NCBI GenBank assembly: GCA_028023455.1
Contig: JAQFVV010000231.1
Coordinates: forward strand, 1,255,001-1,319,000
Direction of reading: 5' to 3'
DNA length: 64,000 nt
Origin: Epiperipatus broadwayi
Taxonomy: Eukaryota > Onychophora > Udeonychophora > Euonychophora > Peripatidae
Shown here: positions 48,455 to 58,342 of the stretch, piece after piece
Numbering within the stretch: position 1 is the stretch's first letter
Layout of the letters: every line of letters starts with the position of its first letter
Notes under the pieces: generated by a model
The model's database searches: none
Told to the model about the DNA's origin: nothing
The model's input: the letters and a program-made list of their open reading frames with translations, nothing else
Made by a program: the position numbers and the translations under genes

Positions 48455-49051
48455 TATTTCTGTAATGTAATTTTCTCTATATTACTCTCACACAAGGAAG
48501 AATCATAACTCTTTTTACCATGTTTTTCATCATATATTTATGATTACACATCCCCATAAGATGTTAAAAGAGGAACCCAGTACTTATCTTGTGTGAGAGG
48601 GGTGTAATAAAATTTACACTACAGAAATATTATTCATTAAGTGTATAATCTCTAGTCTGGAATAACCAATAAAAATTATTAATATCCTTCTATTAAGTGG
48701 TTGGTATTAAAGTTATGAGAGTGTAAGTTTGACACATCAATTAAACTGTAATAATAGGCTATTTATATGTACTGAACAATAATAAATCTATGTATAAGAG
48801 ATTATAATACAGGCCAACTGATGAGTGCTAGTACAGCAGGAAACGTGCATCTTGTGGATCACATCTTTCCTGCATATCTTTGGTCATAAGATAATGATTA
48901 CACCCCTCCACAAGGTGTTAAAAACTAATAAAAATCAACCCCTACCTTGCATGAGAGAGGTATTGTGAAAATTACACTATGCTACAAAAATGTTATTCAG
49001 TAAGTGAATAATCTTTAGACTAATGAATTACTAATAAACATTTTATTAATT
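48455..49051 (+). mobile_element. Family H locus: inverted piece plus one full 363-bp unit and flanking partial units
   Basis: The plus-strand block GTGTATAATCTCTAG at 48641 recurs as GTGAATAATCTTTAG at 49004, 363 bases later. CTCACACAAG/TTACACTACAGAAATATTATT-type sequence precedes each, so at least one and a half units are in direct tandem. Between them is a hammerhead-like core. At the left, 48455-48530 is the same sequence inverted (AATATTTCTGTAATGTAATT), making a head-to-head palindrome as at 1.7 kb. No coding frame. Confidence 0.75.
48818..48895 (+). ncRNA. Hammerhead-like motif, family H
   Basis: CTGATGA (48818-48824), short stem (TGCT/AGCA), GAAA (48840-48843). The following ACGTGCATCTTGTGGATCAC can fold so that GTG pairs with CAC, next to ATC at 48863-48865. 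CAGG upstream (48810-48813) can pair with CCTG at 48869-48872 as part of stem I. The pairing is partial, so this is a candidate only. Confidence 0.5.
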
Positions 49052-50074
49052 TGCGTTTAACCGTTTGTTCTCTTTTTTTTATTACTATAAAACTAAAATA
49101 GTCTTCTTGTTTACAAATAGCAGGTAATAAATTATTTGGAGCATATACTTACTGTATTCAGTTGCTTGACAAATGGGAGAATATATAAAAACAATATAAG
49201 GATATATAACTGTTTTATCCCAAAGATACAAGTATATCAACACCTTACACAATAGCAGTTGTGTATTTTATAGTATATTTTAATTGTTCATCAGAAGAAT
49301 GCAACATAATTATGGTAAAATAGATACATAATGTTTCAAATTTGTATAATAATAAATTATTAAAGAAAAAATAATACAAAAGAAAAAACAACCCTGCTCT
49401 AGTGCTAACTAGTATAAGTTGAAAAATAAGTGATTGCCAGATACATATAACATCCCTATCCTTAACTACAATATAAACACTGTATCCTTAGTGTTTTCCT
49501 GAAGATTTGTCCAATATAAAAATACAACTGAATCCTTAGTATTTCAAATATTAAGCTGAGGAATTTTATATGCACTTAGTGAATCAATGATTATTCATAT
49601 TCACACCAAGTGGCAACTAGAGTGGAAAGTTCTTTCAACAAGGCATTCACTGGAGAAAAAAAAATTCCAAGCGATCTGTTTGTAATTTCTTTTTTGCTCT
49701 TATTTTTATGATTAATATGATTTGACATTTAATTTCGAGAGGCTTTAAAATTTTAAAATATATTTATCACAATAAAAAATAACATAAATATATACCATTG
49801 ACACAAAAAGTTTTCGTACAACAAACGATTTAAATCAAATGAGAAAATAATATTTACATATAGAACTGAATAAGCCTTTTTTAAAAAAAAAAAAACAATT
49901 CACCCATAGTAATTTCTAAAAGTGAAAAATTATTGCTTAAAAAGAGAGGGAAGAGGATATACCTACTAGCTACTAGATATATGAAATGTTTTACTTTAAA
50001 AAGTTGCAATATTTTGTTATCCTTCTATACTGACATATGTGTCAAAATCATATTAGTTTAAAAAAGGAGAGCAT
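49052..50074. other. No recognised features
   Basis: A+T-rich sequence with nothing recognised. Confidence 0.4.
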
Positions 50075-50275
50075 TCAACTCCAGTGCCATCTGCAGTAAA
50101 CTTGAGTAATCAATGGATACTGGATATTTATGTTCATCCCTGGAAAGTTTCTGTGTTTTGACAGAGTCTTGGGGTTCAGAATTGTAATTAATGGGGATTT
50201 AGGGGTACAAAAGTCTGATAGTTATTGATTTCTCAAGCTTACTATAGATGGCACTGGAATAAAAAAGTATTCTAT
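50075..50275. repeat. Foldback related to family P ends
   Basis: CCAGTGCCATCTGCAGTAAA and TTGAGTAATCAATGGAT (about 50081-50117) face ATTGATTTCTCAAGC and TATAGATGGCACTGGAAT (about 50223-50261). The arm resembles one family P end (CTGCCACCTGTGCTAAACAG, AGTAATCAATGGATGCC). No hammerhead core between them. Confidence 0.55.
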
Positions 50276-50809
50276 TTATACCAAACATGATATGATCTAG
50301 AAGAGAAATTGTTTATTATTTTAAAAAAATGTAAAATAATATATTACTTAGAAAACTAAATCTCAATCCACATTAAGACAATAGAAAGTATATCATGTAT
50401 ATATTTTTGCTTGTATATTTTCAACCCACAATGTAATGATTAGCATGTGAGTTTACTATATGCAAAACTCACAATTTGAATTTAAATGAACTTGACATCT
50501 CATTTATCTAATATTTTCAATTAAGATCAGTATTTGTTTCAATGATAGTTTATAGACAAATCCAGCTAGACAGTATTACTAACAATATCTACACACTTTT
50601 CTATCCACTTTATATAATAGAAAATGCATTATTTAATTATTCCACACTTCCAAAAATAACTGACAGTTTCAACTATCCAGGAGTCTTCAGAAGTATAAAC
50701 ATATGCAATACATATAAATATTCTATTATAACAAATTAAGTTATCCTCCATTCTATCTCAAGCAACTGATACACATGACAATATATATGCGACAAAAAAT
50801 AAATGATCC
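50276..50809. other. No recognised features
   Basis: A+T-rich sequence with nothing recognised. Confidence 0.4.
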
Positions 50810-50810
50810 C

Positions 50811-50895
50811 AAGTATTTCACCTTTAACCAGCATTCATCAATTGGGTATGATCATAATCTCCCACACATATATACAATTAGTGCTTGGCTTATAT
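50811..50895 (-). mobile_element. Family H fragment
   Basis: On the minus strand: GTATATATGTGTGGGAGATT, then TTGATGA (50841-50835, C changed to T), ATGCTGG, GAAA (50819-50816). Same arrangement as the 18.3-kb copy. Inactive by its first core base. Confidence 0.5.
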
Positions 50896-51179
50896 TAAAA
50901 TAGCAATTCCTTAAACATTAATGAACAAGCTTCAATTTTCTAACCCTTCCAACAATTAAACCGTCCATTTCATTGGAAAACCAATAATGGAATGCTCAAA
51001 ACCCACGGGATATTGTAGTTACACCCATATAGATATTATGTCAATTTACCTCCTCATATTATCAGACCATTATGTATCTATTTATATCGATAGAAGGAGG
51101 GATAGGTTGGATTTGTACTAGGATGTAACTTATTTTTCCAAGCAATATGTAATTAGCCTATTCATTCAATATAATGAAT

Positions 51180-51275
51180 GTTTACTATGTGGTCATGTAT
51201 ATTGTTTGCTTGAGATGGAGTGGAGGATAAATATAGGTTGAAAATCCTAGATCAAATCCCTCTATTTAAATTAAG
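51180..51275 (+). mobile_element. Family H 3' part (B-box-like end)
   Basis: GTGGTCATGTATATTGTTTG, GAGATGGAGTGGAGGATAAA and TAGATCAAATCCCTCTA match the 3' parts of the copies at 18.4 and 39.3 kb. The hammerhead core is not included. Confidence 0.45.
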
Positions 51276-51399
51276 TTTGTAGTTTTTCATTTATATTTGT
51301 AAATTTTGCTTTATATATTTAATTTGTTATGATAGGGTAGTATAAAATAACGAAACATCGTTTCTTGCCGTGTGTACAGTGTATGGAAGAATGATTGGT

Positions 51400-51545
51400 A
51401 TTAATGATTTGTTGGAATATTTCCATCGTCTAGTATTAAATGTTCAATGTCTTTAAAAAATTAGTATATAATGCATTTAGAATAGCATTACTCTGTTTTC
51501 TTCTTCAGATGTTATTGTTCTGATCAGTAACAATATTATCATCAT
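51400..51545 (-). mobile_element. SINE-3 fragment
   Basis: On the minus strand AACATCTGAAGAAGAAAACA, then AAGACATTGAACATTTAATA, as in the copies at 14.3 and 52.1 kb. Head not preserved. Confidence 0.45.
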
Positions 51546-52024
51546 AATCAAATCTGGATATTTAGCTTTATGAATATTGAACTTTATGATGATGCTGTAA
51601 CCAAATAAACCTATTCTCACAAGGACAATAGTCAGTAGAAATTCCATATATTTATCTATGAGAGTCTTTCAAAAGTTGTATCTACAAAATATCATGTGAA
51701 TTTGGAAGGATGTCTATTGGTGAGTCCAGTCACACCATTGAAAAGTAATTGAAAGAGCAGCAAACTGATGATAAATAAGGAAAAAAAGTTAACATAACTA
51801 AAGTAGCAGATCATGTATGTACCCAAGAAACATGCTCAATTATAATAATAAAAAAAAATTGGATAGAAAGGAGACAGCAAAAAGAAAAAAACCCAATGAA
51901 GCTGATCATATTCAGTGGGAAAATAACACCATAAGTCAAACTAGTGTAATAATTTATAATTTCTGGAAGTCAGTAATTAATCTTGCTCATAGAAAGGGAA
52001 GCAATCTGGAGGAACCTCGTAGAT
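51546..52024. other. No gene assigned; lysine-rich frame at 51817-52026
   Basis: A 69-residue plus frame (KLDRKETAKRKKPNEADHIQ, then NFWKSVINLAHRKGSNLEEP) ends at TAG 52021-52023 or just after. I recognise no family. It might be transposon debris or chance. Confidence 0.3.
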
Positions 52025-52029
52025 AAGTT

Positions 52030-52260
52030 CACAAAATTTCTACTGACTGTTAGCAAAATAGCTTAGTTGGTTAGAACATCACCTTAAATTCAATATTTAT
52101 GAATATAAAGATCCAGGTTAGGTTTCCATAACACCTGAAGAAGAAAAAATAAAATTATTCAAAATATTATTTATATAATAACTTGTGTGCTATTAGTAAC
52201 AGTTAAATGTATATGAAAAATTTAAATAAAGTTTGAATTTTTTTAAACTCATTCAACATT
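52030..52260 (+). mobile_element. SINE-3 (tRNA-derived)
   Basis: ATAGCTTAGTTGGTTAGAAC matches a tRNA A-box region (TAGCTTAGTTGG), and GGTTAGGTTTCC stands in the B-box position. Then come ACACCTGAAGAAGAAAAAAT and a 3' part with AAATTTAAATAAAGTTTGAA. The head distinguishes it from SINE-1 and SINE-2. Confidence 0.6.
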
Positions 52261-52339
52261 TAATACCGCATGATACAAATCGTCCGATATATAATTAAAA
52301 TGTTATCTTCACGAATGTTCAGACAAATAATGTGTTGTT

Positions 52340-52449
52340 GTCAAGTGTTGTTAGCTGAGAGGTCATTGCAGCCGCCTTGCAAGCAAGTAGTTGTTTGCAG
52401 ACGGTTGTGGGTTCGCCTCCTGGCCGATGCTATAACATATGAAAAAAAT
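52340..52449 (+). mobile_element. SINE-1 copy, 14-bp target-site duplication
   Basis: GTCAAGTGTTGTTAGCTGAG head, A-box TAGCTGAGAGG, B-box GGTTCGCCTCC, ATAACATATGAAAAAAAT tail. AATAATGTGTTGTT is present at 52326-52339 and 52450-52463. This is one of the youngest-looking copies. Confidence 0.93.
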
Positions 52450-52738
52450 AATAATGTGTTGTTATTGTTTGTTTATAATACCAATAAAATAGTTACTAAA
52501 AAAAAGATAAAGCAATAATAACAAAAGAACCTATAAAAGCCATTGCTAATGAAAAGTTTACAAGTCTAATAAAAAACCACTTTTCTTTATTGTTATTCTG
52601 TAAAAAGAATGTTTATCTCTTATTTTTGCATAGACAGAAACATTGAGAAGTAAGGGTTGTGTCATTCACTACCATGCCTCTAACCTGAATTCAAATCTAC
52701 ATGGAAGTTGTTAACTTTTTTGTATCAGCTGATACATT

Positions 52739-52883
52739 TTTTTTTAAGTGTCATAGCATCGGCCGGGACGCGAACCCGCAACCCGGGCAACTGCCTGCAA
52801 GTGCAAAGCGTGAACCCACAACCCGGGCAACTGCCTGCAATTGCAAGGCAGTCGTGCTGACCTCTCGACCACCAATGCAAGAC
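52739..52883 (-). mobile_element. SINE-1 copy with internal duplication and target-site duplication
   Basis: Minus-strand SINE-1 in which the middle (GAACCCGCAACCCGGGCAAC, CTGCCTGCAAGTGCAAAGCG) is present twice, about 41 bases apart, so the copy carries two B-box-like segments. CAGCTGATACATTTTT flanks both sides (52726 and 52883). The duplication lies inside the target-site duplication, so it was present at insertion or arose later within the copy. Confidence 0.85.
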
Positions 52884-52896
52884 AGCTGATACATTT

Positions 52897-54184
52897 TTAA
52901 AAAGGCTTGTGATTTTTTTTTCTAATACCTATTCCATAATTAATCTAACTAGTTATCTAAATATTGATCAGTAAATGGGTATCGGCTAGTCTTACTGGAG
53001 GATAATACCTTATGGAATATGGTGCTGTCTTTAATGTAGAAGAAAGAAGTGTCTTACGCTCACAGTCTCCAAGTCAATGCTTTGTACTTACTTTTTCAGT
53101 TCATATAAAAAAAAATGGTTTGCTATTTTGGAAGCCATTTGGATCTTAGACACCGGAAGTGACAATTTGAACCTCGATTTAGACAACGCCATCTATTGAG
53201 CTAATCCCTCTATCTGTGAACAGAACTATATATATATGAGAAAAGAAGAAAATCAAGGCATAGAGGGTTAACAACGACGAAAAAGAAAAATTTATCAAAA
53301 ATAAACACTTGAAAGAAATTCAAAATGAATAATAGAAGAAAAAATAATGATTACAGAGCGTAATGTAATAAATTTTTAGAATGTGAAATATCAATTAGAA
53401 TTGTCAAGAACAACTACCATGGGTGTGCAATCAGAAAAATTAGCATTTCAATAATGTGTTTTTATGAACATACGAAGTCTAGGAGTGGTGAAACTACGTC
53501 TTTACATGTGTGCATGAATAGATGGACATATTAAAAAGATATTAATAAATTATTATCTTTTTTGAAAAGTAATGAATTTTGCTTTCGTGTCTTTTTATTG
53601 AGTCTCGCAGCAATTCGAGTTGTTTTTTTTTTATCCTTATATAAAGCTCTCATTTTGTAGTTTTATTAAAATTAGTTAAAGATTAAAAATTTTAATTTAT
53701 TTCGTTTTTAATTTCTATTATTTATATATAACACTTGTTTGTCATAATTAAAGGAAATTGAAGTTAAAAAATATATAAATACATTTTTCAAATTCAAAGC
53801 AGAAACAAAAAAGGGGGGAGGGGGGAAAGAAAAATCAATATGAAACAGATAGTTTCTAAAAATAAAATGATAATTATAGCAGCTATTTTAAAACATTCAC
53901 TCAATTAGATGAATCAAACAATGATTTTTTTTCTTGGGGGGGGGGGGGATTATTTTATTTAGGTTTAAGGCAACATAATTTGGAAATGAATTTTTTAAAA
54001 AAAGAAAAAAAAGTTATATAATAACTACACAATGAGATATCTGAAATGCGAATTTGACTTCTATAATAATATATTATGGTTGGGTTTCGTTTTTTTACTT
54101 AAAAAAAACAATCGATCAGAACGCCCTCTCTCTTCATACTTCATAAAATCATTGAGTAATTAACAGACACTAGATGGCAGTGCC
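52897..54184. other. Mostly featureless; G runs at 53813-53825 and 53936-53949
   Basis: The dispersed-repeat piece near 52955-52990 (TATTGATCAGTAAATGGGTA) matches 9.96, 10.3 and 23.27 kb. Two poly-G runs stand out. Nothing else recognised. Confidence 0.45.
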
Positions 54185-54655
54185 GATTTCCAGGACAATC
54201 ATGATAATAGCAAGGAAAATAGTTTATTGTTTAAGTCTCGAACAGGATCTTTAGCAACAAGAGAATATACATGTAAATTGAAAAATATGGGTGATTTAGT
54301 CTGCAAATTGTGTAAAGAAGGCATAGAAAATATGAGGCAGCTGTTAATTGAATGTAAATGCTTAAAAGCAGAAAGGGTACAAATAATGAAGTTATGGAAG
54401 AATAAATATGAACAAAGTGATTATACAGAAAGTGGATTATTTGATTTTTATGCTGGGTTTGGGAAAAGATATGGGGGATTTAGATATAAAGGTCATAGAG
54501 TTGACGAAGATTATGTTGTGGAAATGGGATGGAGCAGATTATGGGAAAACTTATGGTGGGGAATGGAAAGGGAAGATAAAGTGGCTAACAGGTTTCTCTG
54601 GGCATAGTTGCTCAGAGATTCCTGACTCCATTTAAGGAGAAGTCACAGTGCATCA
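54185..54655 (+). pseudogene. LINE-C 3' end, copy 2, open C-terminal frame
   Basis: A continuous frame to the stop at 54605-54607 encodes about 126 residues: KNMGDLVCKLCKEGIENMRQ, LLIECKCLKAERVQIMKLWK, SGLFDFYAGFGKRYGGFRYK and GWSRLWENLWWGMEREDK. This is the C-terminal tail of a non-LTR retrotransposon polyprotein with a CX2CX8(H)X4C knuckle in which His is Gln here. After the stop comes a roughly 50-base 3' region ending in CATCACATTACATCACAT. The 5' part with the polymerase is missing. Confidence 0.8.
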
Positions 54656-54659
54656 CATT

Positions 54660-55040
54660 ACATCACATGAAAGAATGTGGGTGATTTAGACTGCAGGTTA
54701 TGTAAGAAAAGCATAGAAAATATTAGGCATTTGCTAATACAATGTAAATGCTTACAAGCAGAAAGGATACAAATAATGAAATTGTGGGAGAATAAATATA
54801 AACCAAGTGATTATACAGAATGTGAGTTATTGATTTTTATGTTAAGTCAGAAAAGGATAAAGTGAATCTAGATACAAAGGATGATGATGTGTAAATGGGA
54901 TAGAGAAACTAGAGAAGAATATGGGGAAAACGAGGTGGGGAATGGAAAAGGAAAGAAAAGTGGCTAACATGTTTTTTTTGACATATTGGTTGAGAGGTTT
55001 TCCTGACTTCGTTAAAGGAGTAGCCATATCACATCACTCT
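54660..55040 (+). pseudogene. LINE-C 3' end, copy 3
   Basis: Directly follows copy 2. GDLDCRLCKKSIENIRHLLI and QCKCLQAERIQIMKLWENKY keep the full CX2CX8HX4C motif. The frame then shifts, and the tail repeats the 3' region (CCTGACTTCGTTAAAGGAGT, ATATCACATCACTC). Two 3' ends in a row suggest one insertion landed at or next to the other. Confidence 0.78.
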
Positions 55041-55078
55041 ATATCAATATGCGAAAATTAATAAAGATACACTTAACT

Positions 55079-55130
55079 TATATATATATATATATAATTT
55101 ATATATATATATATATATATATATAATGAG
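55079..55130. repeat. TA microsatellite
   Basis: Two TA runs, about 18 and 26 bases, separated by ATTTATA. Confidence 0.93.
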
Positions 55131-55520
55131 ATAAATGTATATATAATGTATTATCAATACAATAATAATGAGAGATGGATAGAGAAAGTATTATTTTGGA
55201 AAATAAATATTAATAAATAAATAATTTGGTTATATAAAAATATACAAAAAATAAATGCTAACACCAAAAGGGGCTTACTATAATTTGGTGCAAGATAGGA
55301 GTTTTAGATATAGGAGGGAAGAAGATTAAAAAGAAAAAGGATATGGATTGTAATAAAGTTTATACAATTATGAGGTGGTGGGGAGGTGCAAAACATTTAT
55401 ATTTGACATGAAATATTGTACAGAGAGTGGAAAAAAGTTAAAGCAAAAAAAAAAGATCCTTCATAATGAAAATGATGAATTGGTGAAAGAATGATCTGAA
55501 AAAAAGAAGTACAAAATAAT

Positions 55521-56386
55521 ACATGATACCAATTCCAACCTACTTATACACTTAACAATACTATTTTTACACAAAAACATTACTCTTATAGTTTGACTAT
55601 CCTGCAGTCATCATCAGAGCTACAATATCCAAATATATAATCATACAATTAATACATTATATTTGTATACATAATCAATAACATATACTTTAGCCTGACC
55701 ATTATAAATAATCATTTTCTATTTTATTATTCTACTCATAACTAATTTTATTTTCTTATTTATAGTATTTTATTATTAAATTATTGTAAATCAATTTTAA
55801 TATAATTTTAAAACTTTAATCTTTAAACTCTACTATTTAACCTATATTTTATTATTATCTTTTTAGTTATAGTTTCTTAGTTATGTCTAAACTTTCTTAA
55901 TTTTTATTAGATATTTGACTATTAACTTTTTACATTATAAATTACCTTTTTGATTACTTTACTAGATACTTATATCTTTATAATCCTATTTCCAAAAACA
56001 AAATGATGAATTTTTAAAAATTCTTATACTTGTTTAATATCTCTCTCTACCATCATTTTTTTCAACTTTACTTTTTAAACCTTTTTATATTCAAACTATT
56101 ATTAATAATAATAACTATAATTATTCATAAAATTGTTGTCTTTACCCCAAAATCCCTATTAAGATTTGGTTTTATATTTTTAATCAATATTGCTCTTTTA
56201 ATTTTCCTATTCCTTCCATTACTTGTATAAATTAATCATTTTTATACTATCCTTCTCAAACCTATGATTATATATTTGGATATTGTAGCTCTGATGATGA
56301 CTGCAGGAGAGTGAAACTGTAAGAGTAGTTTTGGTGTAAAAAATAGTATTGTTAAGTGTATAAGAAGGCTGAAAATGGTATCATAT
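55521..56386. mobile_element. 866-bp element with 125-bp inverted repeats and hammerhead-like motifs
   Basis: The left arm (55521-55645: ATGATACCAATTCC..., TTATACACTTAACAATACTA, ..., CAGTCATCATCAGAGCTACA) is the reverse complement of the right arm (56264-56386) with about 10 percent difference. The 620-base interior is T- and A-rich without a coding domain. Each arm has CTGATGA followed by a 15-base spacer and then GAAA (right arm, 56291-56297 and 56313-56316) or CAAA (left arm, minus strand). The pairing in these motifs is weak (ACT/AGT in stem II). The element may be two inverted terminal repeats of a Penelope-like element, or a foldback DNA transposon. Confidence 0.75.
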
Positions 56387-56534
56387 GTAAATATAAAAAT
56401 TAATACATAAAGAAAGGGTAGAAGAGGAAAATTGGTGGAAGTACGAAATAAATGAGTTTTATATATAATGTTTAAAAGATGAAGAAATGTTTAACTTTGA
56501 TGTTTCCGGATCTATATATAATTAAAACAATAGC

Positions 56535-56895
56535 AAACCATCCATATAGTAGTGCCAATCAGTGAAAGCTCATTCACTCATAGTCATATAGAACTGAACC
56601 AGTTCAGTATCTATACATTTTGGTAAAAAGAGCTGGTAGTTCATTGCTTTAGATCCTAAGTTCTAAGTGTACTGCTCTCAGATAAAAAGCTGCTCACTGA
56701 TAAAAGTCACATGATAAAAACTAGGCTGAGTATATTGGATGAGTAGGCACAAGAAATGTATTTTGTTCATAAGCCTTCTTATATTGATTAACTACTAAAC
56801 CTTGCACTGGGTGGCACTACTATATGGGAACTTGCTACTGTATTAACAGGTTGTGTAAGTATAGGAAATGTAGATCATGTGATGTTTTATTGATT
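56535..56895 (+). mobile_element. Family P foldback element, hammerhead decayed
   Basis: GCAAACCATCCATATAGTAG, TGCCAATCAGTG at the left face GGTGGCACTACTATATGGGA at the right. Between them, GTGTACTGCTCTCAGAT...CTGCTCACTGATAAAAG and AAAAACTAGGCTGAG are the hammerhead region with CTGATAA and an altered GAAA. Not expected to cleave. Confidence 0.7.
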
Positions 56896-56904
56896 TTATA
56901 TAAA

Positions 56905-57080
56905 TAATTGAATGGTTTATTACTCTGGAGTTCACAAAATATTACTGAAAAGAGGGCAAATGGATCACAGCTATGGATTTAAGCACTCCTCCAACCTAAC
57001 TTTGCTACAAAACATGCTGGCTCATGATCTGTGCAGAGGAATTTCTCTGTTAAAGGAAAAGTCATATCACATTATAGCCT
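56905..57080. other. SINE-2 tail and LINE-C 3' scrap
   Basis: AATGGTTTATTACTCTGGAG on the plus strand equals the SINE-2 3' end inverted. AGAGGAATTTCTCTGTTAAA...GTCATATCACATTATA matches the 3' region of LINE-C at 54.6 and 55.0 kb. Confidence 0.45.
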
Positions 57081-57140
57081 CTGTTTTCTGGATAATCAAC
57101 CATTTTTGATCAAAAGCATTATAAAATACACCACTACATT

Positions 57141-57399
57141 TAGTTGCTATATTGAAATAAATTGAGATACTGCCAAATCTCTACATGCTCATTATAAAAT
57201 TTGTCTAACAGCCAATCAGATGTCATGATAGCTGTCCAAATAACAATCAAACCTTAAACACACGACAGAAGATTTTTACGAGAAAAGGGTTTGATTGTTA
57301 TTTGGACAGCTATCATGACATCTGATTGTCTGTTAGATAATTTTTATAACAAGCGCATAGAGATTTGGCAGTATCTCAATTTATTTCAATTTTCAACTA
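57141..57399. repeat. Foldback element, arms about 112 bp
   Basis: The left arm 57141-57252 is the reverse complement of the right arm 57288-57399 with few mismatches (for example TAACAATCAAACC / GGTTTGATTGTTA and TTGAGATACTGCCAAATCTC / its complement). The loop is 35 bases. TTTAGTTGCTATA occurs at 57139-57151 and again at 57426-57438, possibly a target-site duplication of a slightly larger element. Confidence 0.88.
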
Positions 57400-58084
57400 T
57401 CTGCACTTCGCAAATTAAAATATTATTTAGTTGCTATATACATATAATTGTGTGATTTTTTTCTCAGAAAGTTATATCAAATTGAAACAGTTTAGTCATT
57501 AGTTGAGTGCAATAGTTTCAGTCAATTGGCAAACTGAGAGTTTTTTAATTAACAATTATTTTACTCAATCTGAGAATTTATATTTGAATTGCTATTCTAT
57601 ATCTGCCATTAACACACACACACACGCACAAAAGAATCCCATTAATATATTTCTAGAAAAGACAGTGTAATATTAGAGCATTTGAATAATGGGCTTAACA
57701 CAATATTTCTACTTAAAACAAAGAGTATTAGATTTTTTTAACAGTAATTGACAATCAAGTCAGAAACTGTTGTCTTATAGAGTCTCTAATCTATAATTGC
57801 AGAAAGCCACAAAAGGCTGTATAGTTCTTAATTTATATACAAATAACAGACTTGCAGATTTTCTTTAATTCAAAAGCTCAACTTTATTTTCATCAATATC
57901 TTATTAATAAATTCATTTCTTCTTTTCAGATGTTTCAACTACAGTATATAGTATTAATCAAATAATTACAATAAGTATAAATATATAAGAAATAAAAATT
58001 GAATTTATTCATGAAAGTTTTTAATAGAAAAAGATGCCATCTATATATGTAGGTGGTATGAAAATTTAATTCATGGACTGCACC
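57400..58084. other. No recognised features
   Basis: A+T-rich sequence with a short CACACACACACA stretch at 57614-57625. Confidence 0.4.
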
Positions 58085-58342
58085 TACATGAAATATACAT
58101 GTGAAAGTATACACTAAATCGCCTCTGACATAGTACCCTTGTGCATCTATGCACTGATTAAGCCAGTATTCCCATTTGTGGAAGCACATCAGAAACTGAT
58201 TTTCATGAATACTGTTGAGCAGCTGTTTTATATACTTTTGGATATATAGTAGAAAATCTTCATTCTTTCAATGCAGTTTTTAATTGTGGAAATAATTAAA
58301 TATGACAGGGAGCTAAGTCGGGTGAATAGCAGGATGGACTAC
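58085..58342 (-). pseudogene. Mariner-type transposase C-terminal remnant
   Basis: On the minus strand one frame gives SCYSPDLAPC and LFPQLKTALKE, the segment around the third catalytic Asp/Glu of mariner-type DDE transposases. Another frame continues QLLNSIHENQFLMCFHKWEY, WLNQCIDAQGYYVRGDLV, which matches the usual C-terminal pattern (F-x-x-C-F-x-x-W ... C-I-x-x-x-G-x-Y-x-x-G-D). Frame changes and stops make it non-functional. Length is about 85 residues against about 340 for an intact enzyme. No terminal repeats were identified. Confidence 0.72.
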
